Source: Lepisosteus oculatus
Lineage: Eukaryota > Chordata > Actinopteri > Semionotiformes > Lepisosteidae
Direction of reading: 5' to 3'
Assembly: GCF_040954835.1 (NCBI RefSeq)
Contig: NC_090706.1
Coordinates: 40,619,148-40,683,147, forward strand
DNA length: 64,000 nucleotides
Shown here: positions 37,401 to 48,485 of the stretch, piece by piece
Position numbering within the stretch: the first letter of the stretch is position 1
Layout: each line of letters opens with the position of its first letter
The notes under the pieces: generated by a model
The model's database searches: none
Told to the model about the DNA's origin: nothing
What the model saw: the letters and a program-made list of their open reading frames with translations, nothing else
Translations under genes and position numbers: made by a program

Positions 37401-40400
37401 TGTCTGGCACCATTTTGAAATCCCGACTGATGCTCTTTGTTTCCCTCCCGGTCTGTGATGTTGTACTGAGACATTACGAAGCCCTTTCCGTCATTTTTTT
37501 CACATTTATAGGTTCCTGTCACATTTTCGAGTACCTGAAAGTACCGCTGTAATCAGATCGATTTCTGACTTGAAAAGGTTGGAGGCTGTAAAGCAGTTCT
37601 TTCACCTCCTTGCCCGTGGGTTAGAAACGGCAGGGAGATACAGGGTGTTCCGTTAGTGACGGATGGGTAACCGGTTCATTTGTTCTTGTTCCAGCTTGGT
37701 TTAAAGAATCTAGGAAGGAATTTAGTCGCCAGGAAGACAAGGCTGTGTTGGAAAAAGTACACAATGGAGGGAAGGCTTTTTCTTTTGTGAAAAGAGAGAC
37801 AATTAAGGATGAGAAGAAAAGAGAAAAACAAGGTTAGTCTTTATCTGTGATAAGTCTTACCTCCCCTTCATTAATGATCTTGGCTTCTTGCTTTCACCTA
37901 TGATTATAACTGTGGACCAGATGATGAAATGAAAACCTTGTCCAGGGGTATTCAATGGCTGCAATGAGTAAAAGATCTGAGGCTTTCTCCAGGCATGGGT
38001 TCCTTTTTCACAACTGGCTCGTAAATTGAGGTTTGGATTAAATCTGAGCCGCTGGCCGAGTAACAGTCTGTAATCAGGCTTCAAACAGGACAAGAGGAGA
38101 CTGAAATGGCTACTCAGATGCTGGTTTGGGGGCATCCAGTCTGAGTTTTGAGTTTGGATTTGAAGAGTGTCAAACTTATTTGACTCTCGTAGAGCTGGGG
38201 GGAAGGTCATTCCATAACAAAGAAGCAGTAAAAGCACGCTCACTAAAATTTAGTCCCAGGGAGAGCGAGTATGAAGAGCTGCAACAGCGCTGGCCGATCC
38301 CACAGACTCTCCCGGCTGTCCCTCAGCTGGAGGTGGGGTCCACCGTTCTCAGCCTCCCCCGCCCCCTGCGGAGCCCAGCTCGAGTCATTGTCTCGTGCAG
38401 GTCTCCCCATCTCTCCGCCCTCTCCCATCCCTTCTCTCCGCCCTCTCCCATCCCTTCTCTCCACCCTCTCCCACCCCTTCTGCCATCCTACTCCCACCCC
38501 TTCTCTCCTCCCTCTCCCACCCCCTCTCCCCCCAGCGTCAGGTTGCGTCTCTCCTCCCTCTCACCCCCCCTGCCGCCATGTTGCCTTTCCCCCAGAGACG
38601 GCTGGCAAGAAGAGGAAGCCCCGCTCCGTCCTGCCGCTCAGCTCCGCCATGGACCACCGGCCGAAGGAGGAGCTCCACGGAGACTGCCTGGCACTGGCCG
38701 CAGTCCGGCACGGCTCAGGCAAGGGCCCGGCTGCTCCCGCGCGCACCGAGACGGGGCTGGCTGGGACGTGAGCTCGTGACACTCCGGCCGCCTGAGTCCA
38801 GTCCCGTCTCGGTCCTCTTTGTAGCTGTGGCTGCTTGAACCTGTCTGTGAGCTCAGGCCTCTGAACCCAGACAGCAGTGTTGGTTTGACCGTTTCCAGGG
38901 TAGCGGTTTTCTTGTCGTTGACTAAAGCAGCACAGAGTGCAGCAGACATTAAATTTCAAATTCTGCCCTTTTGACTATATCCCAGCTTTGCGTTGGCCTT
39001 TTTTGTTGCTTCTCCGTTGACTCAAGGTCTCTTTCCGTTCCAAAGCTGCAGCCGAAAACTGGACTTACGGTCCGCAGTCTCCCTAGGCTGATGCTTATCC
39101 CTTTGAATTAGATCAAAGAGCCCCAGACTCCTCACGCTCTCAAGACTTTAATGGTGTTTATTTAAACAAAAATGAGAACGAAAACTCAAGGTCAAAGACC
39201 TGAACTTAATTCTAAATAATTAATAATTCTAAAAGCACGATCTATATTCCTTTAGTATTCGTCGTTTCTTTGATGTAGTGTTTTATAAACCCTTCCCGGT
39301 CCACTGTGAGATTGCATTCATGTGTGTCCATCGCCACGCCTGGCCTGCAGTAACCCTGGCTGGGTGGTCTCTGTCCTGTCCTCTCTGCAGCTGTGTCAGG
39401 CCGGCATGAGCCCGGAGCCGGGGACCAGATTCAGCTCGGCTTGTTTGCAGACAGAAAAGCTCTCTACAGAATGTTTGAGGAAGAAGGTGAGAAATCGGAC
39501 TGAAAGCATCTTTAAGTGAATCCTTCTTTTTCACACGCTCCTGACTGTGTGAGGGCAGTTGAGATGTGACCGGCAGCTGGCCTGTTCCTTTGCCCCTCTA
39601 GAAAAGAACCACGTGGAGGCAGGTCACTGCGATGCTGCTGTCTGCCTGCTGCTCTGGAAGGGGGACATTGCTGGGGCGCTGCAGCTGGCCACTGAGAAGG
39701 GGGAGCTGACCGAGCACTTGGTCTCTGTTGCCCCAATGGGTAGGTGGTGGTCTCTTTGCTCTTTTTCTGGCAATATTTATCGTGGTGAAGCTGGAGTCCT
39801 TCCGAGTTACAGTGCGCGGTGAAAATGCTTGGGGGAATCGGTGAAACTCCGAACCGTGTGCGAAGAGAAACAGCCCTGACCTGCTGTCCACACGTGACGA
39901 AGCACCACGAGGCCGCTGGCGTGCTGTGGGCCTGAGGGTTGTTGTGGGGGAAGCCGGGGGGCTTGGTGCGATGTTCCTTCTGACACGACGGGCCTCTGTG
40001 TGTGAGCTTGAGAGTTGCTGGCGCTCCATGCCGAACCTTTCAATAGCCTTCTCTGCTCTTCCCCTAGCCGGCTACCAGGTGTGGTCGAGGACCGTGGAGG
40101 CCTTCGTGAAACAGCTGTGCTTCCAGGAGCAGTTCGTCAAGGCTGCCTCCTACCTGCTCTCCATTCAGAAAGTGTATGAGGCGGTCGACCTCCTGAAGTC
40201 CCAGCAGCTCTACAGGTTATTAGCGGAGTGTTAATCGGGAATCGCCGACTGGCTGATGGATTTGTCTCAGCTTGACTTACGCAGCTCTCCGAAGAACTGA
40301 GGCACTGCCCCTTCACAGGAAATCCTGTGCGCCTGCCCGACTCCTCGAGGCTCCAAGGCATAGATTTGGGGTTTTAGGGGTGAATGGAGATTGCTTGTTG

Positions 40401-43400
40401 GCTGGGAGTCAAGGTTAGTTCTGGAAAAAGTAAAGGCGGATTTAAAATGGTTTTTGAATTCTCATTGTTGCCTGAGCGCCACAATACGCAAGAAGTGAGT
40501 GGTGAGGGAGGTGTCTTTGTCAGGCGGGGCAAGCATTGTGAGCTTTCCTGGTGTGGTGCTCGCAAAATTGCAGCTTTATCAGTTGCCTCTGTATCAGTAG
40601 CTCTGCTGTGTATATTGAGATCGCATGAGTGAACTGTAAAGAAGTGAAGGAGTTGTTCACACTTTGGAGCGTGTAGAAACTCTCCAGCCTCTCTTTGGAG
40701 TTGGGGAGAAGAGCTGAGGCATGGATTCGGCTTTATAAATGGTTGTTTTGGTCTCGGCTGTAAAAAAAAGTAAATAGGAAGTTTTAAAAAGATGAAAAAG
40801 ATGCGGAGCACTGATTCCTGCTGACTCCCACACAGAGAAGTGCTCAGTCATACGACAGGACAGGAAGAGCAGCAGAAGGACATGTTTAATGTTTCTTTCT
40901 TCTTCAAGGGAGGCAATAGCACTGGCCAAGGCCAGGCTGCGCCCCGAAGACCCTGTTCTCAAGGATCTGTACACGGCCTGGGCCGCAGTGCTCGAGAGTG
41001 ACGGCCACTACTCAACAGCCGCCAAATGGTAAGTGCAGAGCCTCCTGGTCTCTACACCCTTAACACTAGCCACCGCGACCCTGGACTGGAGCAACAGGAG
41101 TTAACCGCCTTTGCCCTTCTCCACCGGGTAGCTGCTCCTGGAATATCATCGCCAGCAAATTCATGGTTCTTAGTCATCCAACAGGTTTCTTTCACAACCG
41201 TCTTGGCAGCCAGCATATGAAAATGTGAGGATTGCATTGTGGCTTTGGTACCAGAGCGTTAATTATCATTGGAGGTAACACTGTTATCAGCACTGAATGG
41301 GACAGAGAGGGAAGGAGGGACGGATTAACGGATGTTTTAAGAAATAATGAAACCTGTCAACCTGTGATGTGTCGTTTTAACCCTCAAAATTCTGTGTTTG
41401 ATGAAAACTACTAGTTTCTACTTCAGTTTAGCAAAGTGATTGAAAGAAATGTGTTTTCTGAAAGCAGGCAGCAGATGCATTCCGAATGCCTAATAGTCAT
41501 TAGGAGGAGAGGAAACGGGGGTCTGTCAGTGGCAGAACTGACAAACACAGTGGTGTCCTTTGATCTTTTAGTTACTTAGCAACAGACTCTGGCTTTGATG
41601 CTGCCAAGGTGATTGCCAAGAAGGGGGATGTAACGTCATTAAAAGTAGCTGCAGAAGTGGCCCTGATCCTGGGAGAAAACGACCTGTCACACCTGCTTTC
41701 CCTGAGATGTGCGAGGGAGCTGTTGAATTCCCAGGACTGGCTTGGAGCCCAGGAAGTGCTTAAGACCCAGGAGGGCTTACTGGTGAGTTAGGACACAAAG
41801 CGCCCGCTGGAGCTCGTGCAGAGGACTGGCTTACTAAGAAGCTCAGTAGCTCAGACGATTGAGGTGATCGGACCTGGGGAACTCATTCATTCCTTTCGCT
41901 TAACTCAGACACCAGGTTCACTGTCTCCTTGCGATCCTGCGTGCTGCCCCAGCCCCAGGCGCTGGATGCGGACGTGTTGGCCTCTGTTTTGTGCTCTGCG
42001 GCAGTACGACCTACAGCGCGTGCACATTCAGCGGGCTGGGAAGCACACCTTGACATCACGTAGAACTTCAGGCAAAGTGCAGCCCACGCAGCGCTTCAGG
42101 GAGTCTCTTAGGAATGAGGGAGACATCACCAACCTCAGGCCTTCGGGCCAATTTCATGTGTCGGATGACCTAGGCTTTTGCACAAATACAGCGGGATCTA
42201 GCATAGATAGACGGCTTAGTTGCCACACCGGAAATCTCCCCTGGTCCGAGAGCTGGTGTCAGGCAAAACCCCGCTCGAGTCAAGTGTGGCAGGAGGATGC
42301 TTGTAGGGGTGAGGAATGGGAAGACATTGCAGGACGGTGCTGCAGTTTGAGTGTCGTCAGCTGGTCAAGGTCCAACGGGAAGTGACCGCAAAGGAGGTCA
42401 ACCACCGAGATCGAACCAGTGACCCATGCCGGGCTGAAATGCTCCGGGATCATAAGACCGCCCAGCGGCAGAGCTGAGAGAGGTACACAGGCTTTTACCA
42501 TTGCAGCATCCATCTTCATCAGCATCCTCCTCATCTCTCTGTCAGGACAGCTGGTCATGTTCTCAGTATAGTGGTCGCAGCTGGCTGAAGGGGCCTTCAC
42601 GGATCTTTGCTCCCTTTTTTGACAGAAATAGCTCAACTATTATTCCTTCTGAAAAGTGGAATTAAATCCGATTTTGTCTGGTACTGAAAGAGAGCTGGTG
42701 TGTTTGAAAATGTGCGCTGTGCTGCAGTGTCCTGACTGCCGACTGCTCGGTCTCTCCTGGCACAGGCACACCGGTTACTGTACTGCACCAACGAGCTGCT
42801 GGTCAAGAGCCTGGCAGGGGCAGAGCTGATTAACTGGAGCAGCGCTTCCACCCACCGCTGGGCGCTCGGACCAGACGAGGCCCTTCTGAGGGGAGTGGGC
42901 AGGGTGTGGGAGAGGGAGTTCGGCGTCTCTGCCGCCGATGTGGGCAGAGTGGAGCTGCTTCACCAGCAGCTGAAGACCGTGGAGAACCCGGCCGTGACCG
43001 TGAACATCCCCACAAAACAGGTCAGCTTCTGCCGCGCCGGCGCCGGCCTGCAGAGCACTGCTCACAATCAGACAGGCACGGCTTCGGCCCTGTGACACGA
43101 CAGAGGCTGCAGCCCGTGAAAGAACTACCAGGTGCCGAATTACATTAATTTTGACGTCATTATGTCCCGTCTCCTGGTACTTGTCTGAGAAGAGGTACAG
43201 GATGCTGGCTTCGAAATATCTTTGGCCGTTGTTTGACTGTAAAGGCTTTATCCATGTAGGTGTCACTTGCAGTGTTTTGCATGATGACTTGCTACAGAAA
43301 TGAACACCTTTCGTTGTGTAGTTTGCCGTCTCTCGACTCTCGACCCCTCGCTGGGTCCTGCGGCCCTGACGACCGGCTCGTGTCTCCTCTCCCCTGCGCA

Positions 43401-45423
43401 GCTGCTGTCCCAGCTCTCCCTGGACCTGACGCTCGCCCTGCTCAGCTCCCTGGGGGGCTCCTGGGGGGCGGCACTGGAGGAGCTGCTGCAGGCAGCCTCC
43501 CGCTGCAGAGACGCAGGACACCTCCGTCTGATGAAGGAGCTCTGCGCGCGCCTCTTCCCATGCGGTAAGGGTGGCAGTAGTCTCCGCTGGTCTTCCTCCA
43601 TGCCTCCGCGCGGACCAGCTGCTGGGTGAACTGAAGCTTCTGTACTTCGTGTGCTCCCAAATTATCCAAAAATCGCCTAGATTTCCAGTTTCAAATTAAA
43701 GTACACTTCGTGCAAATAGCTACAGTTTTCTAGGTCTCTATAGAAGCAGCAGCTGCTGGAGCTGAAAGAAGCTGTTAAACTGGTCCCATTAAAGCTGAGC
43801 TGACTGAATGTTTTAGGAGCTGAGTGGGTATGAAAACCTGCCGAGACACAGGCCCTTTAGTACTAGGATTGATTGGGCTCCCTGGATGTACAGACCAAAC
43901 AAAGACTGGCGAGTGCCCAGCTCCCGACGTACTGTAGAAAGCCGAGCTTTTGTGGTGTGTTTCGGCGAAGACCGAATGGCAGCCTTGCGATTGAAACTGT
44001 CGAGCATGTCTTCCTTCCTTTGTTCCTGTAGGCCTTGAATCCGTCCTGCAGTTCAAGGAGAAGCTGGACTCCGGAGACCTGAAGGGCGCGGCGGCAGTCC
44101 ACAGCCTGGAGGCCTTTGTGTGTTACCTGCAGCTGTACGAGTTGTGGTGGGGGAACAGTGACCCCACTGCTCAAGCTCAAGAGGGGGCAGGCATTGCGCC
44201 CCCTGCGGCTCTCGTAGACGGCGGTGCACGTGACCATTCTGACCCGCTGAATGGCTCCGAGGGCCCGGGTGAAGTAAGCACCAGCCAGCCCCCGGACGCC
44301 GGCTCGCTCGCGGAGGCCTGCCTGTCCGAGCCCCACGCCCTGCTCCAGGCCACTCGCAGGGCCCTTGCCGACCTACAGCAGCAGCTGTCCAGCATGGTGC
44401 AGCAGCACCGCCGGGCTCAGGACGGGCCCGCGGAGGCGGAGACGGAGGCGGAGGCCGAGGCTGGACCCAGCGCGGAGCAGGCGGCAGCCGGGGAACAGGG
44501 ACCGAGGTCTGGCCAGCGCAAACACAGTAGAGTGTTCTTGTACATCATGAGTGTTTAACACATCCCTAAGGACACTGCCACTGCCCTCTTGCTCTAGGGT
44601 TGGTGTGAGTTCAGCATTGGCATCGGGGAACCACAGCTTAAGAGGATACTTAGTAAACGTAGCCACTGTCCTTTCACAATCACACAGCTCCTCTCCCAGG
44701 GAAACGAGAGGAGACAAGCTTGATACAGTTTAGTGGCTGTTGAAGGAAGTGTTACAGGTTTCTTTTTTCCTAGGAAAACATCATTCCTGGTGTATTTTGA
44801 GTGCTAACACACTCTTCTTTGTATCTCTTTTTTTTTCACGAAGTATTATTTTCTCGTCTCATCGTAGTGAGGAGCCTGGATCTTTAATACCCTTGGTTTC
44901 TCAAATCGCCGAACAGAATCGGCGACTGGATGAGATTCCCGAGGATGTGAAGGTATTTCCAAGTATTTTTGGGGATCCTATTCTGGTGTTTTCATTCCAA
45001 CAGTTTAAAAAACAATAAACCAGGAATTTCACAGTGTGACCGCAGACCGTGTTTTGATTTCAGGAGGAATGATGCCTAAAGAGAATATTATTTGTAGCCA
45101 GAGAAAATCGATTTAGTAAATGCCGTTGAAGATACCCCACAGTCTTTGCCGAGGTGTGCCACAGCGCTTGGCTGCTCCCTTGCTTTAATGCTCTGTCTTC
45201 CTTTCTGCCTGATGCAAGCACTGCTGTTGCCTCTGTCTGCTTTCAGCGCCTCCCTTTCCCAGACGTGGTGGAGTGCTGCCTTGTCCTCCTCCACATGGAC
45301 CGTGCGCCTGAAGACGTGAAGGGCAGAGCTCTAGGTCTCGTGCAGCAGTACGGAAATACAGACGCCCAGAGGAAGGCCTGTCAGAAATTCTGCACAAAAA
45401 ACGACGAACCTGCTGGAGAATAA
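25472..45423 (+). CDS. GEMIN5: Gem-associated protein 5 (SMN complex snRNA-binding subunit)
   Basis: Cytoplasmic subunit of the SMN complex that recognises the m7G cap and Sm site of pre-snRNAs for snRNP assembly; it also regulates translation. 28 exons: 25472-25613, 25829-25983, 26775-26956, 27548-27702, 28153-28257, 28495-28627, 29458-29623, 30500-30712, 31598-31683, 32665-32747, 33512-33642, 34042-34115, 34781-34962, 35363-35505, 36206-36377, 36599-36835, 37695-37832, 38596-38718, 39391-39486, 39602-39739, 40068-40215, 40909-41028, 41572-41782, 42766-43020, 43402-43564, 44032-44506, 44868-44952, 45247-45423. They total 4,488 nt, 1,495 aa (human 1,508). Residues 1-707 form the WD40 tandem propeller (SPNWYCS near the start, W12/Y13 matching the human W14/Y15 RNA-binding pair). 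Residues 708-873 are a charged linker, about 874-1111 the TPR-like dimerisation region, and the rest the RNA-binding C-terminus. Intron 18 uses a GC donor; the exon 26 donor is weak and less certain. Confidence 0.96.
26069..26620 (-). mobile_element. Full-length 5S-rRNA-derived SINE in GEMIN5 intron 2
   Basis: Read on the minus strand it begins near 26620 with a 5S-like head (GCCTGGCCAGTACCTGGATG then GGAGACCTCCTGGGAAAAAC). It passes through a body shared with the copy at 5702-5914 and ends with AAAGCGCTGTATAAGTGAGG and a TAATTATT-type tail at 26069. The 5S head supplies an internal Pol III promoter; the GCGCTxTATAA tail points to L2-type LINE mobilisation. Two small open frames inside it are not genes. 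Confidence 0.85.
29965..30010. other. Strong intronic hairpin (inverted repeat)
   Basis: In GEMIN5 intron 7, the left arm 29965-29984 pairs with the right arm 29992-30010 around a seven-base loop. The stem is 19 base pairs with a single bulged G and no mismatch; the core is GTTTGTTAATGAAG against CTTCATTAACAAAC. The arms do not match any repeat I recognise here. Confidence 0.75.
30105..30245 (-). mobile_element. LINE 3'-end fragment in GEMIN5 intron 7
   Basis: The plus strand reads AAGAACGTGAGAAAGGTTAC, then CAAGAGGAGGTCATTCCGTC and GGATCTAATCCAGCTGTTTC. This is the antisense of the 3' end of the same LINE family as 3090-3340 and 60690-60970 (shared word GATCTxATCCAG-TGxTTCTTxAA). Only the 3' tip is left. 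Confidence 0.55.
30249..30330 (+). repeat. Foldback interspersed repeat, copy B (one arm)
   Basis: GGAGCTGCGTCAGCATGCGTAGGCTGCAAAG and GGTTTATTCCATGCTGAAAAG match the outer arm of the copy at 54541-54772. The AACGTTTCGGC core and the second arm are missing. Confidence 0.6.
31778..31900. repeat. Degenerate minisatellite, about 36-bp unit, GEMIN5 intron 9
   Basis: About three and a half diverged units follow each other: GGCCGTCCCCATGGTGACCA, then GACTGTCTCCGAGGCGACCA, then GGTTGTCTCGGTGGTGACCA, then GGCCATCTCTAGG, each followed by a CCTGTCxxCxTTT-like half. The open frame across it on the minus strand is a by-product of the repeat. Confidence 0.65.
32030..32250 (+). mobile_element. LINE reverse transcriptase C-terminal fragment, GEMIN5 intron 9
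   Basis: The plus strand reads [18 protein letters not shown] then PGSFKTQEI, the same C-terminal motif layout as the minus-strand fragment at 3090-3340. It is degenerate and short. Confidence 0.45.
36884..37085. repeat. TAGTCGACTAAAA-type dispersed repeat, GEMIN5 intron 16
   Basis: The stretch is made of iterated and inverted versions of words such as AGTCGACTAAAAC, TTTAGTCAACTAAA and TTAGTTTTAGTCG. Such self-complementary TAGTC/GACTA repeats are common in fish genomes. No longer element is visible. Confidence 0.55.
38396..38540. repeat. Pyrimidine-rich minisatellite upstream of GEMIN5 exon 18
   Basis: About six units of roughly 23 bp (CTCTCCGCCCTCTCCCATCC type) run up to about 55 bases before the exon 18 acceptor at 38595. 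The strand reads almost wholly C and T. Overlapping open frames of 217, 166 and 147 aa here are by-products of the repeat and of exon 18. Confidence 0.8.
42395..42480 (-). repeat. Probable tRNA-derived SINE head, GEMIN5 intron 23
   Basis: On the minus strand, GGTTCGATC (42416-42408) is an excellent Pol III B box. About 55 bases before it lies GCTCTGCCGCTGGGCGGTC, which is A-box-like. The flanking stretch 42000-42400 has no coding support and may be the SINE body. Family unknown. Confidence 0.4.
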
Positions 45424-48400
45424 AAAAAAAAACGTACCGAGTGGTTTTTCCGATTTCATTCCAGGAATCCTGGATCCGTTTCTCCACTTTTGTTGCGAAT
45501 ACAGCAAGAATACCTAGATAGCGAACCGGCCTCGATTTTGTAAGCTTGTAAATAATAAACTGTTTTTTCACTATGGCAAGAAAACTTGTACGTCTTTCTT
45601 AAAGCACAAGTTTTGGCGTCGGGTTCTTCATCATAAAAGATTGTTGATGAAGTGTGAACTGTTGGCTGGTGTGATTGCATCTCAAACTATGGAGCTCTTA
45701 CCCCAACAGTACCTGTCCTGATTTGTCCGAGAATGCTTCCCTTAATTCCAGGTGCGTTTTGAAGGTGGCCGGGCAGCGCAGCCGGTCAAACACTACACAG
45801 GTTTAACGGGAAGCCTCAGAACCTGCCCCTCAGCCTGCCTGGACACTTTTAAAGACCTTCACATCCTGCAGGTTTCAGAATCACCTCTCAGATAAGACTG
45901 GAAAACTCAGCTGCTCTTCTCATCCGCTTCACTGGCCCAGTTGTCATTAAAGCAGGAGAGCAAAGAGCAGAGCAAATGTGGGACCTGAAGTCCAGGGTTG
46001 TCTGCCCCCGACGTGCTTTATTCTCATGTGGCTCGTGTTCCGCCTGGGAGACACTGTGGATAATGGTGCCCTGAGGTGCGTTTCCTGCAGTGGGTTCCCC
46101 AGGAGTCTCGATCTGCAGTATAAGCCATTGTTCCAAGGCAGTTTTCACAATACTATACCAGCACCTTGAACATGTGGGTTTGTATGTTGAGCTAGTCTGC
46201 CTTAACAACTGAAGAAAATAATGCCATCAGGAGGGGTTGTAACAAAAGGGGGAGTTTGAATTATTGTCTGTACAAACAATGGAGACCGAATTCTTGCTAC
46301 GGAACAGTTAAGAAAGAAGAATCAGAATAAACTACAGGTTTGGTTACAATTATATTAATTCATCCCAAAAGCAAATGACCTTACTCTCCACAATAGATAG
46401 CAGTTATAAAGCAGAAGAGACCAAGACATCAATCACAGGCGATTGTAAACTAGTTTCTGCCAGAATACAAGTTCAAAACAGTATCGTACAGAATGTTGGC
46501 AGTGGGTCACGCAGGCTTGTGGGGCGAAGCTGGCTTCAGAGGAAAGGTGTTTTACAGGCTGGAGCTGCCATCAATCGTGCTTGTGGGTGGGAGGTGCATG
46601 TTTATAAAGGGTAGGTCTGCCCCGCCCCCAGCTAGAGGGCTGATGCAAAGATGGCGGAAGAGAGCGGAGATGTGTCGAACACTGATGATTTTCACTTTAG
46701 CAGGAGCGGACGTTAAACAGGGTTTTTAAATGTATATCAAGGTTCGGGTTCTAAAGTAAATCCAGCAAAAACTGAGACGAAACCAAGAACATACTACTTG
46801 AGTGAGCAGAATGTTTTTTCCCCCCCCAACGCGAACAATGCTGTTCAGAAAGGTAACATGGAGAGGCATTTCGGCGCTGAGATGGTGCAGGTGTCAGTGC
46901 TAGTTTCCAGCTAATAGTGAACTTGAAAAAACAATTTGTTAGCAGGTGGTTCATCGGAATAGTGATGTGCTGTTATGAAATAATGGCAGAGGAACTGCAG
47001 GAGGTATCTGTGCTCCTCGTGGCACTGCGCAGACTGAGCACAGCAGCCTGACTGTGGCGGCCTACCGTCCTCCTCTCAGCAGACTGAACAGGCTGCTCCA
47101 GCCCCCAGCTGACGTGCGCAAGTCCCTCGATCCTCAGCTGCTCTCCGTTTTCGCCTCGAGCTCTGAATTCACGCCCGGATGGATCTCGCCATCCAGGAAC
47201 ATGTGCTTCCGTCCGGTGCTGTGCTTTGCCAATGATCTCTTTTCCCTCGGATTTCCAAGCTGACAACACCTTTGCTTCAGGAACATCAGCAAGTCCAGCT
47301 TTCTTGGGTCATTGAAGCTCCTGCCAAACACCCCAACAGCTACCTGTCCTTCCCGGTCACTGAGGTCTCCTTATGCAGCCATGCTAACCACAATAGACAT
47401 TATATACAATCAGGCTTGCCCAGTGTTTTTGTAAATAACCTTGAGCAGGCTGTTTATGTTAATTACATCTCCTAAATTAACATGAGCCAGACCGGCGTGG
47501 AAACCCAAGTTTCTACAAACTAGGTGCCCTTCGTCTTACCTAAGCTTTTCCATTTTTTTCCACCACTACCTGTTAATGCCGTTCTATCTCATTTTCTTCG
47601 GCTTTTCTCTGTATCTGAGCTACGCCAATATTAATAGTGTTTAGGTACATGCCATGCTTTTTTGATCCTGTGGACACATACTTGTGCCACAAGATAGAAG
47701 ACATGATGAAAGTTCAGATTCCTTTTGTACAAAACACTTTAATATACAACGTTTTAAAACAATAAACGATTTAAAAACAATATAAATCACACCCATCCAT
47801 TGAAAGGAGCTCATTGTAAGCAACTTAAAAAAAGTTCCAGTGAATTTAAGCAACGGACGTTTCCTTTCCTAACTCCACTGATTCAGCTTAAAGTCTAAAA
47901 TCTCACTGAGAAATGGTCAAACATAACGGCCTCTTTGAAATTTTACATTTAATATACATACCTTTCCAGAATAAATTTAAAATATTACAATTTCTACAAA
48001 CATGATGATAAAAGTATCCAACAGTGATCCGTTTGACTTTTTTTTTTAATACTCATAAGTCATCTTCATCACCTTTGTGAGTCAGGTCACCTTCTGTTGG
48101 CAAATTCTGTAAGGCGACCGGTCTTGAGCATTTAAAAAACGGTACCTCTCACAATTCGACAGCTCCCAGCCTCTGGTCCCACGTTTAAAAATAAATAAAA
48201 GTCTAATACATTTGGGAACTGCACCGCTGAAGTAAAAAATGGACTTCAATGCCAAATTCATAGCTAGAAAGGTCCAACGGTAGTATCGCTGAGAACTTGT
48301 ATTGTAATACTTGAACTGTAAAAGACTTAACAATACAAAGGGTTTCTACATAAACCAACGTCCTTGGAGAATTCATGCCTTATATACAGAAAATCCTTTT

Positions 48401-48485
48401 TTGGCTGCAGAAAGATGTATATTTAACAAAAGTGTTCAATGAAATAAAAGAAGTGCGTCTGTCCGGGGCTCTGCCATGCCTTGGG
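45424..48485. other. Convergent GEMIN5/CNOT8 intergenic region and 3' UTRs
   Basis: Holds the 3' UTRs of both flanking genes. No further coding gene is supported. A YY1-like AAGATGGCGG (46648-46657) beside GC boxes (CCCGCCCC at 46620) looks promoter-like but has no gene attached that I can see. Minus-strand ATTAAA words near 47739 and 48045 are possible CNOT8 poly(A) signals. Confidence 0.45.
45554..45559 (+). promoter_or_regulatory. GEMIN5 poly(A) signal
   Basis: AATAAA lies 131 bases after the GEMIN5 stop codon and is followed by T-rich sequence (TGTTTTTTCA). It is the first canonical hexamer downstream of the gene. Confidence 0.7.

Noticed and set aside
38126-38779. 217-aa plus-strand open frame
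   Set aside because: Made of the pyrimidine minisatellite plus GEMIN5 exon 18 read in the wrong frame.
42775-43521. 248-aa minus-strand open frame
   Set aside because: Antisense shadow of GEMIN5 exons 24 and 25, which are GC-rich and so lack stops on the other strand.
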